64,000 nt of DNA from Synechococcus sp. PCC 7502. Lineage in GTDB: Bacteria > Cyanobacteriota > Cyanobacteriia > Pseudanabaenales > Pseudanabaenaceae. The translations under genes were made by a program, and so were the position numbers. Location: contig NC_019702.1 in NCBI RefSeq assembly GCF_000317085.1, positions 1,890,394 to 1,954,393 on the forward strand, in the 5' to 3' direction. This document shows, piece by piece, positions 46,186 through 55,660 of this stretch; position 1 is the first letter of the stretch; each line of letters begins with the position of its first letter. The notes under the pieces are model-generated. The model was given only the letters and a program-made list of their open reading frames with translations. It did no database searches and was not told the origin of the DNA.

Positions 46186-46246
46186 TAAAATAGCCGCCTT
46201 AGCCGCAGCGATCGCAAATATAGGCAATGTATAACCAGTTTTCATT
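46186..46246 (-). repeat. cbiD 5'-end repeat, copy B (detached)
   Basis: This is a 61-base copy of the cbiD start (60 of 61 identical to 43705-43765). Its ATG (46245-46243) overlaps the TGA of the PhnD-like gene (46244-46242) as ATGA. The cbiD frame runs on past the repeat into unrelated codons and stops within about 20 codons, so it encodes no CbiD. Confidence 0.93.
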
Positions 46247-47111
46247 TTTTCTCATCATTTTTTTCATACAATGGTGCTGGTTTTTGTCTAATTCGGGTAA
46301 CAATTGGCTTAACCCTCTTTACCACTTCAATTAAAAAAGTATAGTCAGGGGGTGGAACATTGGTAATATATCCAGCCTCGGCAATAATTGTCGGTGAAGC
46401 AGATTTCATCGCTGTAACAATTTGCTCTTGTAAATTTCGTTCCACTGTTGGCGATAGTAAAACCATGCCGGGCGGAACACCTTGGGAAACACTGGGTAGA
46501 ATACGGAATTTTTGCTGACCAAATTCACTACTAAATCGATCATATTCTGTTTTAGATACTGCTCCTGCTGCAACTTCTCCACTATTTACCATTTCTAGGA
46601 TCGCTTTAGGGGTGGGTGCAAATAAAATCTCTGCCAGTTTCAAGCCATATAGTTCATATATTGGTAAGTAGTAACCCGTAGCAGAACCGATTTGTCCTAG
46701 GGCGATCGCCTGATTTTGCAAATCCAGTATTTTTTGGACAGGGCTATCTTTGCGTACCACCAGCACAGAGCGCAGATTGGGAGAGCCTTCCATCGAGAAT
46801 AAGGGTAAGTATTTTTCCTGAGAAATGGCAACCGCAGCTAACCCAGGTGTAGCAAAAACTAAAGACCAATTGTGACGTTGGATTTGTTCTAATGCCTTAA
46901 CTTCATTAAAAGCTGGCTCTAGTTCAATCAATGTATTCGTTTGGGTCGCTAAATAATCTTGAAAGCGTCCATACTGATCAATAGTCTTGTTGCCCTCACC
47001 ATAACTAACAATGCCAATCACAAGCTTATTTCTGGTGACCAGTTTCTCGGTGGCACAACCAGCCAGTAGCCCCATTAAAAATTGACTTAGGAATAATCGA
47101 CGTGAAACCAT
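46242..47111 (-). CDS. PhnD-like phosphate/phosphite/phosphonate-type binding lipoprotein
   Basis: A 289-residue periplasmic binding protein-like product. The signal peptide ends in the lipobox LLAGC (Cys19), so it is lipid-anchored. The mature part has the PhnD-type two-lobe fold, with LVIGIVSYGEGNKTIDQYGRFQDYLATQ-type opening (residues about 30-57), WSLVFATPGLAAVAI and GSATGYYLPIYELY in the ligand-binding region. No permease or ATPase gene is adjacent. Genes nearby encode a haem sensor and a kinase, so a signalling role instead of transport is plausible. Its stop overlaps the detached cbiD start. Confidence 0.85.
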   Translation of the reverse strand: MVSRRLFLSQFLMGLLAGCATEKLVTRNKLVIGIVSYGEGNKTIDQYGRFQDYLATQTNTLIELEPAFNEVKALEQIQRHNWSLVFATPGLAAVAISQEKYLPLFSMEGSPNLRSVLVVRKDSPVQKILDLQNQAIALGQIGSATGYYLPIYELYGLKLAEILFAPTPKAILEMVNSGEVAAGAVSKTEYDRFSSEFGQQKFRILPSVSQGVPPGMVLLSPTVERNLQEQIVTAMKSASPTIIAEAGYITNVPPPDYTFLIEVVKRVKPIVTRIRQKPAPLYEKNDEKK

Positions 47112-47212
47112 AATTCACTAAAATCTTATCAAACACTTAGAAATCACTTTGGACTGCCAAGGATGGGTTTATACTTATACAGTCCACATTGTAAAGCCAT
47201 TTCAAAGCCACA

Positions 47213-48112
47213 ATGTTAAATAATCTTAGACTTGGTGCAAAGTTTAACCTACTGCTAATAACAGCTTTTCTAATTAGTATTGTGATTAGTGGGATAGCTT
47301 TGTCAGCGATCGTAAATCGTAATGCGGAGGAGCAAGTTGTTTCTAAAGCTTTAATTTTGATTCAAACTATGAACTCTGTGCGTAATTATACTAGTACGCA
47401 AGTTAATCCACAGTTGGCAGCCAGATTAGAGACAGAATCAGAGTTTTTACCTCAAACCGTTCCAGGGTACTCTGCCCGTGAAGTCTTTGAAAATCTGCGG
47501 ACAAATAGGGACTATGCCGACTTTTTCTATAAAGAAGCCACATTAAACCCCACGAATTTAAGGGATAAAGCGGATAGCTTTGAGTCAGATTTAATCCAGA
47601 GTTTTCGGAATAACTTGAGTACAAAAGAATTAACAGGCTTTCGTTCTTTTCCTGGTGGAGATTTATTTTATATTGCTCGACCCATAACTATTGGCAAAGA
47701 AAGTTGCTTACGTTGTCACAGCACCCCTGAAGCTGCCCCCAAAAGTATGATTGCTAGTTACGGACGGGATAATGGCTTTGGTTGGAAGTTAAATGAAGTT
47801 GTGGGTGCTCAGATTATTTCTGTTCCTTCCCAAGAGATTATTAATAATTCTCGACAGTCTTTAATATTAGTGATGTTGGTGGTGTGTAGTATATTTGCGA
47901 TTACTATTTTGATTATTAATTTACTGTTAAAACAGGCGGTAATTAAACCCCTCAAGAGTATGGCTCAGGTTGCCCATGATGTGAGTACGGGAAAAATGGA
48001 TAGTGAATTTCAGCAGACATCCCATGATGAGATCGGAGTTTTAGCTAATGCCTTTAACCGCATGAAACTAAGTTTGGTAATGGCAATGGAAATGTTAAAT
48101 AAGCCTCAATAG
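47213..48112 (+). CDS. Membrane sensor with Tll0287-like haem domain and HAMP
   Basis: A 299-residue protein. TM1 is at about 12-33. The periplasmic Tll0287-like (DUF3365) domain spans about 40-210, with a c-type haem motif Cys165-Leu-Arg-Cys168-His169. TM2 is at about 215-240 and a HAMP domain at about 240-290. It ends soon after the HAMP, with no kinase, cyclase or methyl-accepting domain. It probably passes a redox or gas signal to a partner. The divergent PhnD-like gene and the convergent Ser/Thr kinase are candidates. Confidence 0.88.
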   Translation: MLNNLRLGAKFNLLLITAFLISIVISGIALSAIVNRNAEEQVVSKALILIQTMNSVRNYTSTQVNPQLAARLETESEFLPQTVPGYSAREVFENLRTNRDYADFFYKEATLNPTNLRDKADSFESDLIQSFRNNLSTKELTGFRSFPGGDLFYIARPITIGKESCLRCHSTPEAAPKSMIASYGRDNGFGWKLNEVVGAQIISVPSQEIINNSRQSLILVMLVVCSIFAITILIINLLLKQAVIKPLKSMAQVAHDVSTGKMDSEFQQTSHDEIGVLANAFNRMKLSLVMAMEMLNKPQ

Positions 48113-48147
48113 TTTCAATTTCTAGTTTTAAGTTCTGATTTTAATTT

Positions 48148-49695
48148 TTAAGAAATCAAACTTTGACGAAATTTAGCGGCAGACGCAGGATTAGGGATGT
48201 GTTGAGCCAGCATATCCACTAGCTGATTCTGAGAGGGGCGATTTGCCAAAGCTTTTTTTAGGATAATTTGTGCCATTGGTCCGATTATTTCCGCCAGTTC
48301 TTGTTCGCAGTAATTAATAAAATCCTGACTTATTTCATGATTTGCGTTTAGATTGAGGACAGAAATAGTTTTGATCGATGGTTTTGTTTGCGGTATAGCT
48401 TCTTTATTAATCTCTTTATCATCTTCTGTATTAATTTTAGCGATCGCAGCTTTAATTGCTGTTTTAAACTCTGACTGTTGGGCGGGTGGAATTTGTTGAC
48501 TAATTAGCTCTATTAAATCTGAGGGGTTTGTAGCTTTTAAGCTTGCCTGCTTAATTAGGATCGATGCAATTGGTCCCACATAGTTCAGGAGAATTTGCTC
48601 TAGCTTTGATTGAATCTGAGTAAGACTAACATTTGCTTCCTGTGAGTCCTGTGATTTTATAACTGAGGTGGGGCGAGGCTGAATAGCTTGCATTGGCGTG
48701 GTTTTAGCCAAATCAGAGTCGGATGTCCTCATGGATTTGAGCATGGTTGTAGCATCGAGTTTGACTTTTGCGGCTGCTTGTAAAGCTTGGCTTAACGCCA
48801 TAACTGAGCTAAAACGTCCGTTGGGTGACTTTCTCAAACACTGCATGACAACTGCCTCCAGATTAACTGGTATATGGTCACAATTTGGTTGGGAACGGAG
48901 CGATCGCGGGGGTTCGGAAATATGCGATCGTAACCAACAAGTACCTCCTGCGGCACGACCTTCTAGGCTACAGCCAAAGGGATCAGTCCCACTGAGCATT
49001 TCATAAAGAATCATCCCGATGCTATAGATATCTGCGCGCAGATCTAAATCTTTTCTAACCTCTATTTGTTCAGGCGCAGCATACTGAAAAGTTCCCATGA
49101 ACAAGCCCGTATTTGTAGATTGCTGATCTCGACTAAAAACCTTAGCAATACCAAAGTCTAAAACCTTTACCAGTTCACCAAGGGAAGTACGTACCAAAAA
49201 AATATTTTCGGGCTTTAGGTCTCGATGCACAAACTGCACCCTTTCTCCCAATGTAGCTCCATCATGGGACATTATTACTCCCGTATGAGCGCTATGTAAG
49301 CCATCGCAAACTTGGCTGATAATTCCTACCGTTCGTTCTATGGAAAGCCGTTTCTCTTTTTGTAATAGCTGCCCTAGGGTTTGACCTTGTAAATATTCCA
49401 TGACAAAGAAGGGATAGCCATCGCTGCTAACGCCATAATCTTTTACCTGTACAACATTTTCACTTTGAATGGCAGCACATAGTAATACCTCCCGTTCAAA
49501 TCTTTGCCTGATATCTCCTTCGGATAGAAGTTTTTCCTTCAGCAACTTTAAAGCTACCTGCTGCCCCAATAGAGTATCTACCGCCAAGAACACATCTCCC
49601 ATGCCACCGCCGCCAAGTCGATTGGTAATCCGATATCTTTGCCGATCACCAATAGACTGCCCAATCCAAGAATTTGAGTGCTGAGAGTTTGTCAT
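48148..49695 (-). CDS. Hanks-type Ser/Thr protein kinase with two C-terminal helical repeats
   Basis: A 515-residue cytoplasmic kinase. The kinase domain covers about 18-310: glycine loop GGGGMG (28-33), Lys50, HRDLKPEN with Asp159, and DFG at 180-182. The activation segment ends in APEQIEVRKDLDLRADIYS. There is no membrane helix. The C-terminus has two related ~50-residue units at about 363-411 and 462-512, sharing a GP[IM]A-x-I[IL][IL]K core. They look like a duplicated DUF8082-like domain. The gene is divergent from the FHA-cyclase gene, which may read its phosphothreonines. Confidence 0.93.
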   Translation of the reverse strand: MTNSQHSNSWIGQSIGDRQRYRITNRLGGGGMGDVFLAVDTLLGQQVALKLLKEKLLSEGDIRQRFEREVLLCAAIQSENVVQVKDYGVSSDGYPFFVMEYLQGQTLGQLLQKEKRLSIERTVGIISQVCDGLHSAHTGVIMSHDGATLGERVQFVHRDLKPENIFLVRTSLGELVKVLDFGIAKVFSRDQQSTNTGLFMGTFQYAAPEQIEVRKDLDLRADIYSIGMILYEMLSGTDPFGCSLEGRAAGGTCWLRSHISEPPRSLRSQPNCDHIPVNLEAVVMQCLRKSPNGRFSSVMALSQALQAAAKVKLDATTMLKSMRTSDSDLAKTTPMQAIQPRPTSVIKSQDSQEANVSLTQIQSKLEQILLNYVGPIASILIKQASLKATNPSDLIELISQQIPPAQQSEFKTAIKAAIAKINTEDDKEINKEAIPQTKPSIKTISVLNLNANHEISQDFINYCEQELAEIIGPMAQIILKKALANRPSQNQLVDMLAQHIPNPASAAKFRQSLIS

Positions 49696-49870
49696 GGGAA
49701 AATTACCTGATTAATTTCACCCGAGTTTTGAATTTCTAAGGTCATAATTTGCAGCAATACCTTGTTTGGATAAAAACTATGACTTTGGATATTTTATATA
49801 ATAATCCCTATACTTAGGGCTAGTCTCAACTACAGATAGTAGTTATTAAAATTAACCTAAAAAAAAGTCA

Positions 49871-51490
49871 ATGCCATACTTGATTCGTAAGTCAGAGCAG
49901 CCTGATCAAGAAATTATTCAGCTAAAGCTAGGTTTAAATCGGATTGGACGTGATCGCAGCAGTGACATTGTAGAGACTCATACCAGTCTGTCTCGACAGC
50001 ACGCCACGATAGAGGTTACAAATGATCATATTATTCTTACCGATCTGCAAAGTCTCAATGGTAGTTATGTTAATGGCGATCGAGTTAGTCAATATTACCT
50101 CCAGGATCAAGACTCCATCCGTTGTGGGGATATTGTTTTTAAATATAGGCGATCGCTGAATGAGATAGCTAGTAATACGGTCATAAACACCGAGCATCAG
50201 CATTTAAATATCTTGGAAAGGCTATCACCCGAAGCCACCAGCATGAATACGGATAATCTTTTACAAAAAAAAGCGCATTTGCAAGGGATGTTGCATGAAC
50301 AGGACTTAAACTTGCGATCGCGAAATAAGCTGCAAATTATCCTTGAGGTGAGTAAACAGCTATCTTCGCCCCAAGAACCCCAAGAACTCCTAGAAAAAGT
50401 GCTGGAATTAATTTTTAAAATTATGAATGTGGATCGAGCCGCAATTTTAATCATTAATGAAAGCAGTAACGAACTAGAAGAGAAGGCGGTAAGAGCAAGA
50501 ACAGGAAACCATTCTCAGTTTTATAGTAAGAAAATCACTAACTTTGTTCGCGAACAGGGGGATGCCATTCTCACTTCCGATGCCTTATTTGACCAACGAT
50601 TTTCTTCTTCGGAATCAGTTTATGCTCAAACTATCCATGCTTCTATGTGTGTGCCGCTCAAGCCCAAGTCAAAAGTGATTGGGGTTTTATATGTGGATAA
50701 CCTTTCTGTAACTAATATCTACACGGCTGAGGACTTAGAGTTTCTAACTGCCCTGGCGAGTCAAGCGGCAATTTGTATTGAAAATGCTAACCTTTACAAA
50801 AAGATTGAAGCAGAAGCAATCATGCGTAACAAGTTTGAGCGTTTTTTCTCCCAATCTGTAATCCGAAAGCTTAAGGAAGAGGAAGAACTAGGAATTATAG
50901 AAACGGAAGCAACTTCTTTATTTTGTGACATCAGTAACTACACCGAAATGTCAGCAACTATTGAGCCACACCAAGTCATTGCCATGTTAAATGAGTATTT
51001 TGAAGTTATGGCAGAGGGAATTGTATTTCAGTATGAAGGTACCTTAGAAAAATATATTGGTGATGCCCTTTTATCAGTTTGGGGTGCACCATATCCCTCC
51101 CCCGATGATGCCGATCGAGCAGTGGCGGCGGCGATCGCGATGCAATTTGCCATGCAGGACTTAAATGCACAATGGATGCGTCGTTACAATTTACCCGGAC
51201 AGATACATATTGGACTAAATACAGGTAGGGTGGCGGCGGGCAATATTGGCTCTAGTCGGTTAATTCAATATGCCACCATTGGCGATACTACTAATGTTAC
51301 TAGCCGCATCTGTAATATTGCCAAGGCGGGGGAGATTATGCTTTCGCAAAGTACTGTTGATAAATTAATTCAGAAAAACTTACCTCTGGAAAAAATGGCA
51401 CCAGTTTTAGTGAAAGGCAAAAGTCAGCCTATCCAAATTTATCGATTGAACTGGCAAGATTTAAAACACAGTGTTAAAGCTGTAAATTAA
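49871..51490 (+). CDS. FHA-GAF-class III adenylate/guanylate cyclase
   Basis: A 539-residue cytoplasmic protein: FHA domain about 1-95 (RIGRDRSSDI at 24-33, SRQH at 41-44, NG at 63-64), GAF domain about 150-305, and a class III cyclase about 345-515. The cyclase has its metal-binding aspartates Asp353 and Asp398 and the base-selecting Lys394 (EKYIGD). The transition-state region reads IGDTTNVTSRI, so it looks catalytically complete and most likely makes cAMP. FHA binding to phosphothreonine would let the neighbouring divergent kinase control it. Confidence 0.92.
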   Translation: MPYLIRKSEQPDQEIIQLKLGLNRIGRDRSSDIVETHTSLSRQHATIEVTNDHIILTDLQSLNGSYVNGDRVSQYYLQDQDSIRCGDIVFKYRRSLNEIASNTVINTEHQHLNILERLSPEATSMNTDNLLQKKAHLQGMLHEQDLNLRSRNKLQIILEVSKQLSSPQEPQELLEKVLELIFKIMNVDRAAILIINESSNELEEKAVRARTGNHSQFYSKKITNFVREQGDAILTSDALFDQRFSSSESVYAQTIHASMCVPLKPKSKVIGVLYVDNLSVTNIYTAEDLEFLTALASQAAICIENANLYKKIEAEAIMRNKFERFFSQSVIRKLKEEEELGIIETEATSLFCDISNYTEMSATIEPHQVIAMLNEYFEVMAEGIVFQYEGTLEKYIGDALLSVWGAPYPSPDDADRAVAAAIAMQFAMQDLNAQWMRRYNLPGQIHIGLNTGRVAAGNIGSSRLIQYATIGDTTNVTSRICNIAKAGEIMLSQSTVDKLIQKNLPLEKMAPVLVKGKSQPIQIYRLNWQDLKHSVKAVN

Positions 51491-51492
51491 GC

Positions 51493-53100
51493 TCAGTTAG
51501 TAATTGCTTGAGTCCTAATCCTATGATTTTGGATTACAGTATGCACTTGCCAATCAGCTTTCGTCTCAGGATAGTCTATACGGTAATGGGCTCCCCTACT
51601 TTCAGTACGAAATAAAGCTGATTTAATTACTAAATAAGCAAAATCGGCAAGATTACGAGTCTCTATCCATAACCTTGAAGGCGATTGAAGTTCTTGTATC
51701 TGTAGCTGCCAGAGTTTAATTTGGCTTAAAGCTACTTCTAATTCGGTTTGTTCTCGACAAATACCAGCAGCTTGCCATGTCAAATTTTGAATGCCTGTTT
51801 TAATTGCTTGAATCCTCTCTGTGATTTGCTCGGAAGGCTCAGAATTTAACTTGATTTCAGGTTCACTAGAATTACTTTGTATCTTGAATTTAGAACTGGA
51901 TTGAGAACTGGCAACTTTTCGAGCTAGGCGTTCCCCAAATACAAAACATTCTAATAACGAGTTACTAGCAAGGCGATTGGCACCATGTACGCCCGTACTC
52001 GCAGTTTCTCCCACTGCATATAACCCAGTAATTGAAGTGGCACCATCGGCATCGACTAATATTCCTCCCATACAATAGTGGGCAGCAGGGGTCACAGGAA
52101 TTGGTTTAGAAAAAATATCAATCTGCCAGTTGTGACAAATTTTAATAATATTAGGAAATCGATGGGCGATCGCCTCACGGGAAATTGGAGAAAGGTCTAA
52201 AAATACCGTAGGTTCTTGGGTAATTTGCAAATGCTTAAAAATGGCACGACTGACCACATCCCTCGGAGCAAGTTCACCTTTGGGATCATAGTTAAATACA
52301 AAGCGATCGCCTAGATGATCAATTAAGTATGCCCCCTCGCCCCTAACCGCCTCACTGATTAAAAACCTAGGAGCATTAGGTATTGCCAAAGCGGTAGGAT
52401 GAAACTGGATAAATTCCATATCTCTAATTACCGCCCCTGCCCGCCAAGCGATCGCCACCCCATCTCCAGTACTAGAAGCGGGATTCGTATTTTGAGCAAA
52501 AACCTGCGCTCCCCCACCCGTTGCCAAAACCACTACCGATGATTGCAGATAGCTAATCTGGTGATGGCGATCTAGATAATAAACCCCTGTGCAAAGATTT
52601 GTTTCTACGGCGAGTTCTATGGATAAATCCAAAATTAGAGTTTCCGCAAAAACCTGAATATTTGATGTGTGCAGTACCTGTGCCGCCAATTTACTGACCA
52701 ACGCCCTACCTGTGGTATCCGCAGAATGTAAAACCCGCCGATGGGAATGGGCTGCTTCTAAGGTTAATGCCAAGGAACCATCCTGTTGTCGGTCAAAGTC
52801 TACACCAAGACTGAGAAGTTTTTGAATTTGTTTAGCAGCTTCATTAACTAAAACATCCACTGCCTTGGGCTCACATAAACCTACCCCCGCCTTTAGGGTA
52901 TCTTGGGCATGAAAACGGGGCGAATCATTTTGATCAACTACCGCTGCAATTCCACCCTGCGCCCAATCACTGGCTGAAACCGCCAGATTATCTTTGGTAA
53001 TTAACCCAATTGTCCAATCAGGTGCCAACTCAGACACACACAAAGCCGTATAAAGCCCTGAGGCACCACCACCGACAATTAACATATCGAACTCAGACAT
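51493..53100 (-). CDS. nadB: L-aspartate oxidase
   Basis: An FAD enzyme that makes iminoaspartate for NAD synthesis. The 535-residue protein has the FAD dinucleotide loop GGGASGLYTA (10-19), the succinate dehydrogenase-like catalytic region RFLISEAVRGEGAYL near residue 255, and GGILVDADG, then TGVHGANRLASNSLLE in the flavin domain. A low-complexity Ser/Glu-rich insertion lies near 400-425. The C-terminal helical domain is present. Its stop lies 2 bp from the convergent cyclase gene. nadA and nadC are not here. Confidence 0.93.
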   Translation of the reverse strand: MSEFDMLIVGGGASGLYTALCVSELAPDWTIGLITKDNLAVSASDWAQGGIAAVVDQNDSPRFHAQDTLKAGVGLCEPKAVDVLVNEAAKQIQKLLSLGVDFDRQQDGSLALTLEAAHSHRRVLHSADTTGRALVSKLAAQVLHTSNIQVFAETLILDLSIELAVETNLCTGVYYLDRHHQISYLQSSVVVLATGGGAQVFAQNTNPASSTGDGVAIAWRAGAVIRDMEFIQFHPTALAIPNAPRFLISEAVRGEGAYLIDHLGDRFVFNYDPKGELAPRDVVSRAIFKHLQITQEPTVFLDLSPISREAIAHRFPNIIKICHNWQIDIFSKPIPVTPAAHYCMGGILVDADGATSITGLYAVGETASTGVHGANRLASNSLLECFVFGERLARKVASSQSSSKFKIQSNSSEPEIKLNSEPSEQITERIQAIKTGIQNLTWQAAGICREQTELEVALSQIKLWQLQIQELQSPSRLWIETRNLADFAYLVIKSALFRTESRGAHYRIDYPETKADWQVHTVIQNHRIRTQAITN

Positions 53101-53362
53101 GGGGTTGATTACTAATTATTCTAGATATGCTAACTCAGACAGGGATTAGATCATTAAAGCTACTGTACTTTTCAGTTTTATGCGGCACAAAAAGAAATAT
53201 AAAACCATAACGGGGAACCTAGTCCTGCAACTCTGCTTTGTCCACTTTTTCCCTGAAAATTGCCATAAGGTGAAATCGAAAATATAAAGAATTTGTAAAA
53301 AAGCTTAATAAAACTATAAAATTGAGTAATACAAACCTTAAAGCGTAGTTTTAGGAAGAAAA

Positions 53363-54172
53363 ATGCCTCTAAGCAAATTAATTACCCCAAGCTACTTTAA
53401 ATGGGTTTTAAGATTACATCAGAAATATAAAAGATATAGAAATAAATATGGGCGATCGCTCGATCCGAACTTAGGTTTGATTAGTGCTGCTTTAATATTT
53501 TGTTTGTGGATTTTCACATTTGTCTTAAGTTGCCAAGTTGATCTAGGGTCAGTATCAATTTGGGTAGGAACTTTAATTGTTGTAGTCAGAACTTTTTTAC
53601 ATACAGGTCTATTTATTATTTCCCATGATGCGGCTCACGGTACAGTATTTACAGGCAATAGACGGCTGAATGATTGGATCGGGGCGATCGCTCTATGGAT
53701 ATACGGATTACTACCCTATCAAAAATTTGTAATTAATCATGGACTCCACCATAAACATCCCGCCACTGCCCAAGACCCAGATTTCCACGATGGCAGGCAC
53801 TCTAGCATGACTAAATGGTATCTCGGCTTTATGTATCGCTACATTGATAAAAAGCAAGTCCTGACCTTATTTATAGGTATGACCATTTTATTCCACGGTA
53901 TTAGAATTGGGTTTAATGTATCTGCTGTGAACTTATTACTATTTTGGATATTACCCCTGTTATTAAGTTCGATGCAGTTGTTCTATTTTGGCACCTATTT
54001 GCCTCACCGTGAGCCAGTCCATAAAGATCGCCATAACGCCCGTAGTAGTAAGTTTCCCGTCTTAATTTCATTTTTTACCTGTTACCATTTTGGCTATCAT
54101 TGGGAACACCACGAATATCCGTACTTACCCTGGTTTAGGCTGCCTTCCGTGCGCAAATATTCAGGACACTAA
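53363..54172 (+). CDS. crtW: CrtW-type beta-carotene ketolase
   Basis: Adds a 4-keto group to beta-carotene to make echinenone or canthaxanthin in the membrane. The 269-residue protein belongs to the desaturase-like di-iron superfamily. His boxes are HDAAHG near residue 88, HGLHHKHP near 128, and HFGYHWEHHEYPYLPW near the C-terminus. The DPDFH motif and YFGTYLPHR before the last box are typical of CrtW. Cyanobacterial CrtW proteins are about this length. The 262-bp region upstream has no gene. A methyltransferase remnant follows after 49 bp. Confidence 0.82.
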   Translation: MPLSKLITPSYFKWVLRLHQKYKRYRNKYGRSLDPNLGLISAALIFCLWIFTFVLSCQVDLGSVSIWVGTLIVVVRTFLHTGLFIISHDAAHGTVFTGNRRLNDWIGAIALWIYGLLPYQKFVINHGLHHKHPATAQDPDFHDGRHSSMTKWYLGFMYRYIDKKQVLTLFIGMTILFHGIRIGFNVSAVNLLLFWILPLLLSSMQLFYFGTYLPHREPVHKDRHNARSSKFPVLISFFTCYHFGYHWEHHEYPYLPWFRLPSVRKYSGH

Positions 54173-54221
54173 CTGATCCAATCTCGTTTATAATCTCGTT
54201 AAATCTGAAGTGGGAAATTTG

Positions 54222-55532
54222 ATGAGTGAGTCTAAAGTAGATAAAGTTCGCGAGCAGTTCGATCAACTTCCCTATCCCAATATTGCCATTGAAGAAACTC
54301 CTAAAAATGAACTTAATACGCTTTTTAAGTTTTCTCTAACTACTTCTCAATATCGGTGATCGCAAAAAGTCATATATTCCGAAGGCAAAATTATTTTAGA
54401 TTTGGGTTGTGGCAGTGGCTGGTTAACCTTAGGACTGACCCTAGCTAATCCCGGTGCCAGAGTTATTGGCATAGACATTTCCCCTCAATCCATAAAATGG
54501 GCAAAAAATCGTCTCAATTATCATGGATATTCAGAGGCAGAATTTTATGTGATGCCCTTTGAAGAAATTCCTAAATTAAATATCAGGTTTGATTTCATTC
54601 ACTGTAGTGATGTGCTCTATCTTTTACCTGATCCCTTAGAGGCATTAAAAGTGATGCGGTCATTACTGGCACAAGATGGCATCATTCAGGGAAATCTGCA
54701 TAGCATTTATCAACGTCATTATTTTTACCAAGGGCAGCAACTATGCAAATATTTGGGATTAATGGATACTGCTCCCACGGATATGGAATTTTCTTTAATC
54801 CGAGAACTAATGAATTCCCTTGATGATCGGATACTACTTAAGGATAAAACTTGGAATAGCAACCCTACAGACTCCTTTCTTTCTGCTAATCATCTTCTGC
54901 ATGAAGATAAGGGTTATACGATTCCTGAGATGTTCCAGATGCTGGCTGAAGCAGATTTAGAGTTTATCAGCATGACCAATTGGAATCAATGGAATATTAG
55001 GGATTTATATAAAGATCGGAATAATCCCTCTGAATATTTAGATATGATCTGGGAAGCAGCTTCTATAGAGGAAAAGCTACATATATTCGAACTTCTAAAT
55101 CCAGTACATCGCCTCCTTGATTTTTGGTGCTGCCATTTAGGCATGGTTGAGCCAAGAATTCCTATTAGTGAATGGCAGGATAATGATTGGGGAAATAGTA
55201 GAATTTATCTGCACCCTCAACTAAAACATCCCAAAATTAGAGAATCTCTTGATCAGGCGATCGCTCTCTATGCTCCCTTTAATATTCATGTGTTCTTAAA
55301 TATCAACTCTGCCCAATCCATCAGTTTATATACTATTTCCTGCGCCTGCCTACATTTACTATGGGAGCGTCCATTGACCTTGAGTGAATTAGCTAAGGCA
55401 TGGCAAACAATTAAGCCAGTCAATTGGTTAACAAAGGCAGTGATTTCCGCCCAAGATGCCTTAACAGAGATTAAAGAAGCTGTAATTGAAATGGAATTCC
55501 TGATGCTAGTTCTTGTTGAAAAATCCGACTAG
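54222..55532 (+). pseudogene. SAM-dependent methyltransferase gene with an in-frame TGA
   Basis: From ATG at 54222 the frame reads MSESKVDKVREQFDQLPYPN and then meets TGA at 54357-54359 (codon 46). It continues directly with QKVIYSEGKIILDLGCGSGW, the SAM-binding motif I, and runs to a TAG at 55530-55532. Without the stop it would encode about 436 residues: class I methyltransferase fold followed by a ~200-residue C-terminal region. The only other start in frame is within motif I, which would destroy the SAM site. TGG to TGA would be the minimal change. It is either a pseudogene, a sequence error or a rare recoding; I favour the first two. Confidence 0.75.
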
Positions 55533-55660
55533 AAAACTTCTGAACCTAGATAAGCATTTAGGTAAACTTAACTCTTTATACTTAACTCTTTATTAAGATA
55601 TAGAATTAACAAATAATAAAGAATTTTTTGTCCTATCGTTTGTTGTAGCGTTTATAAACC

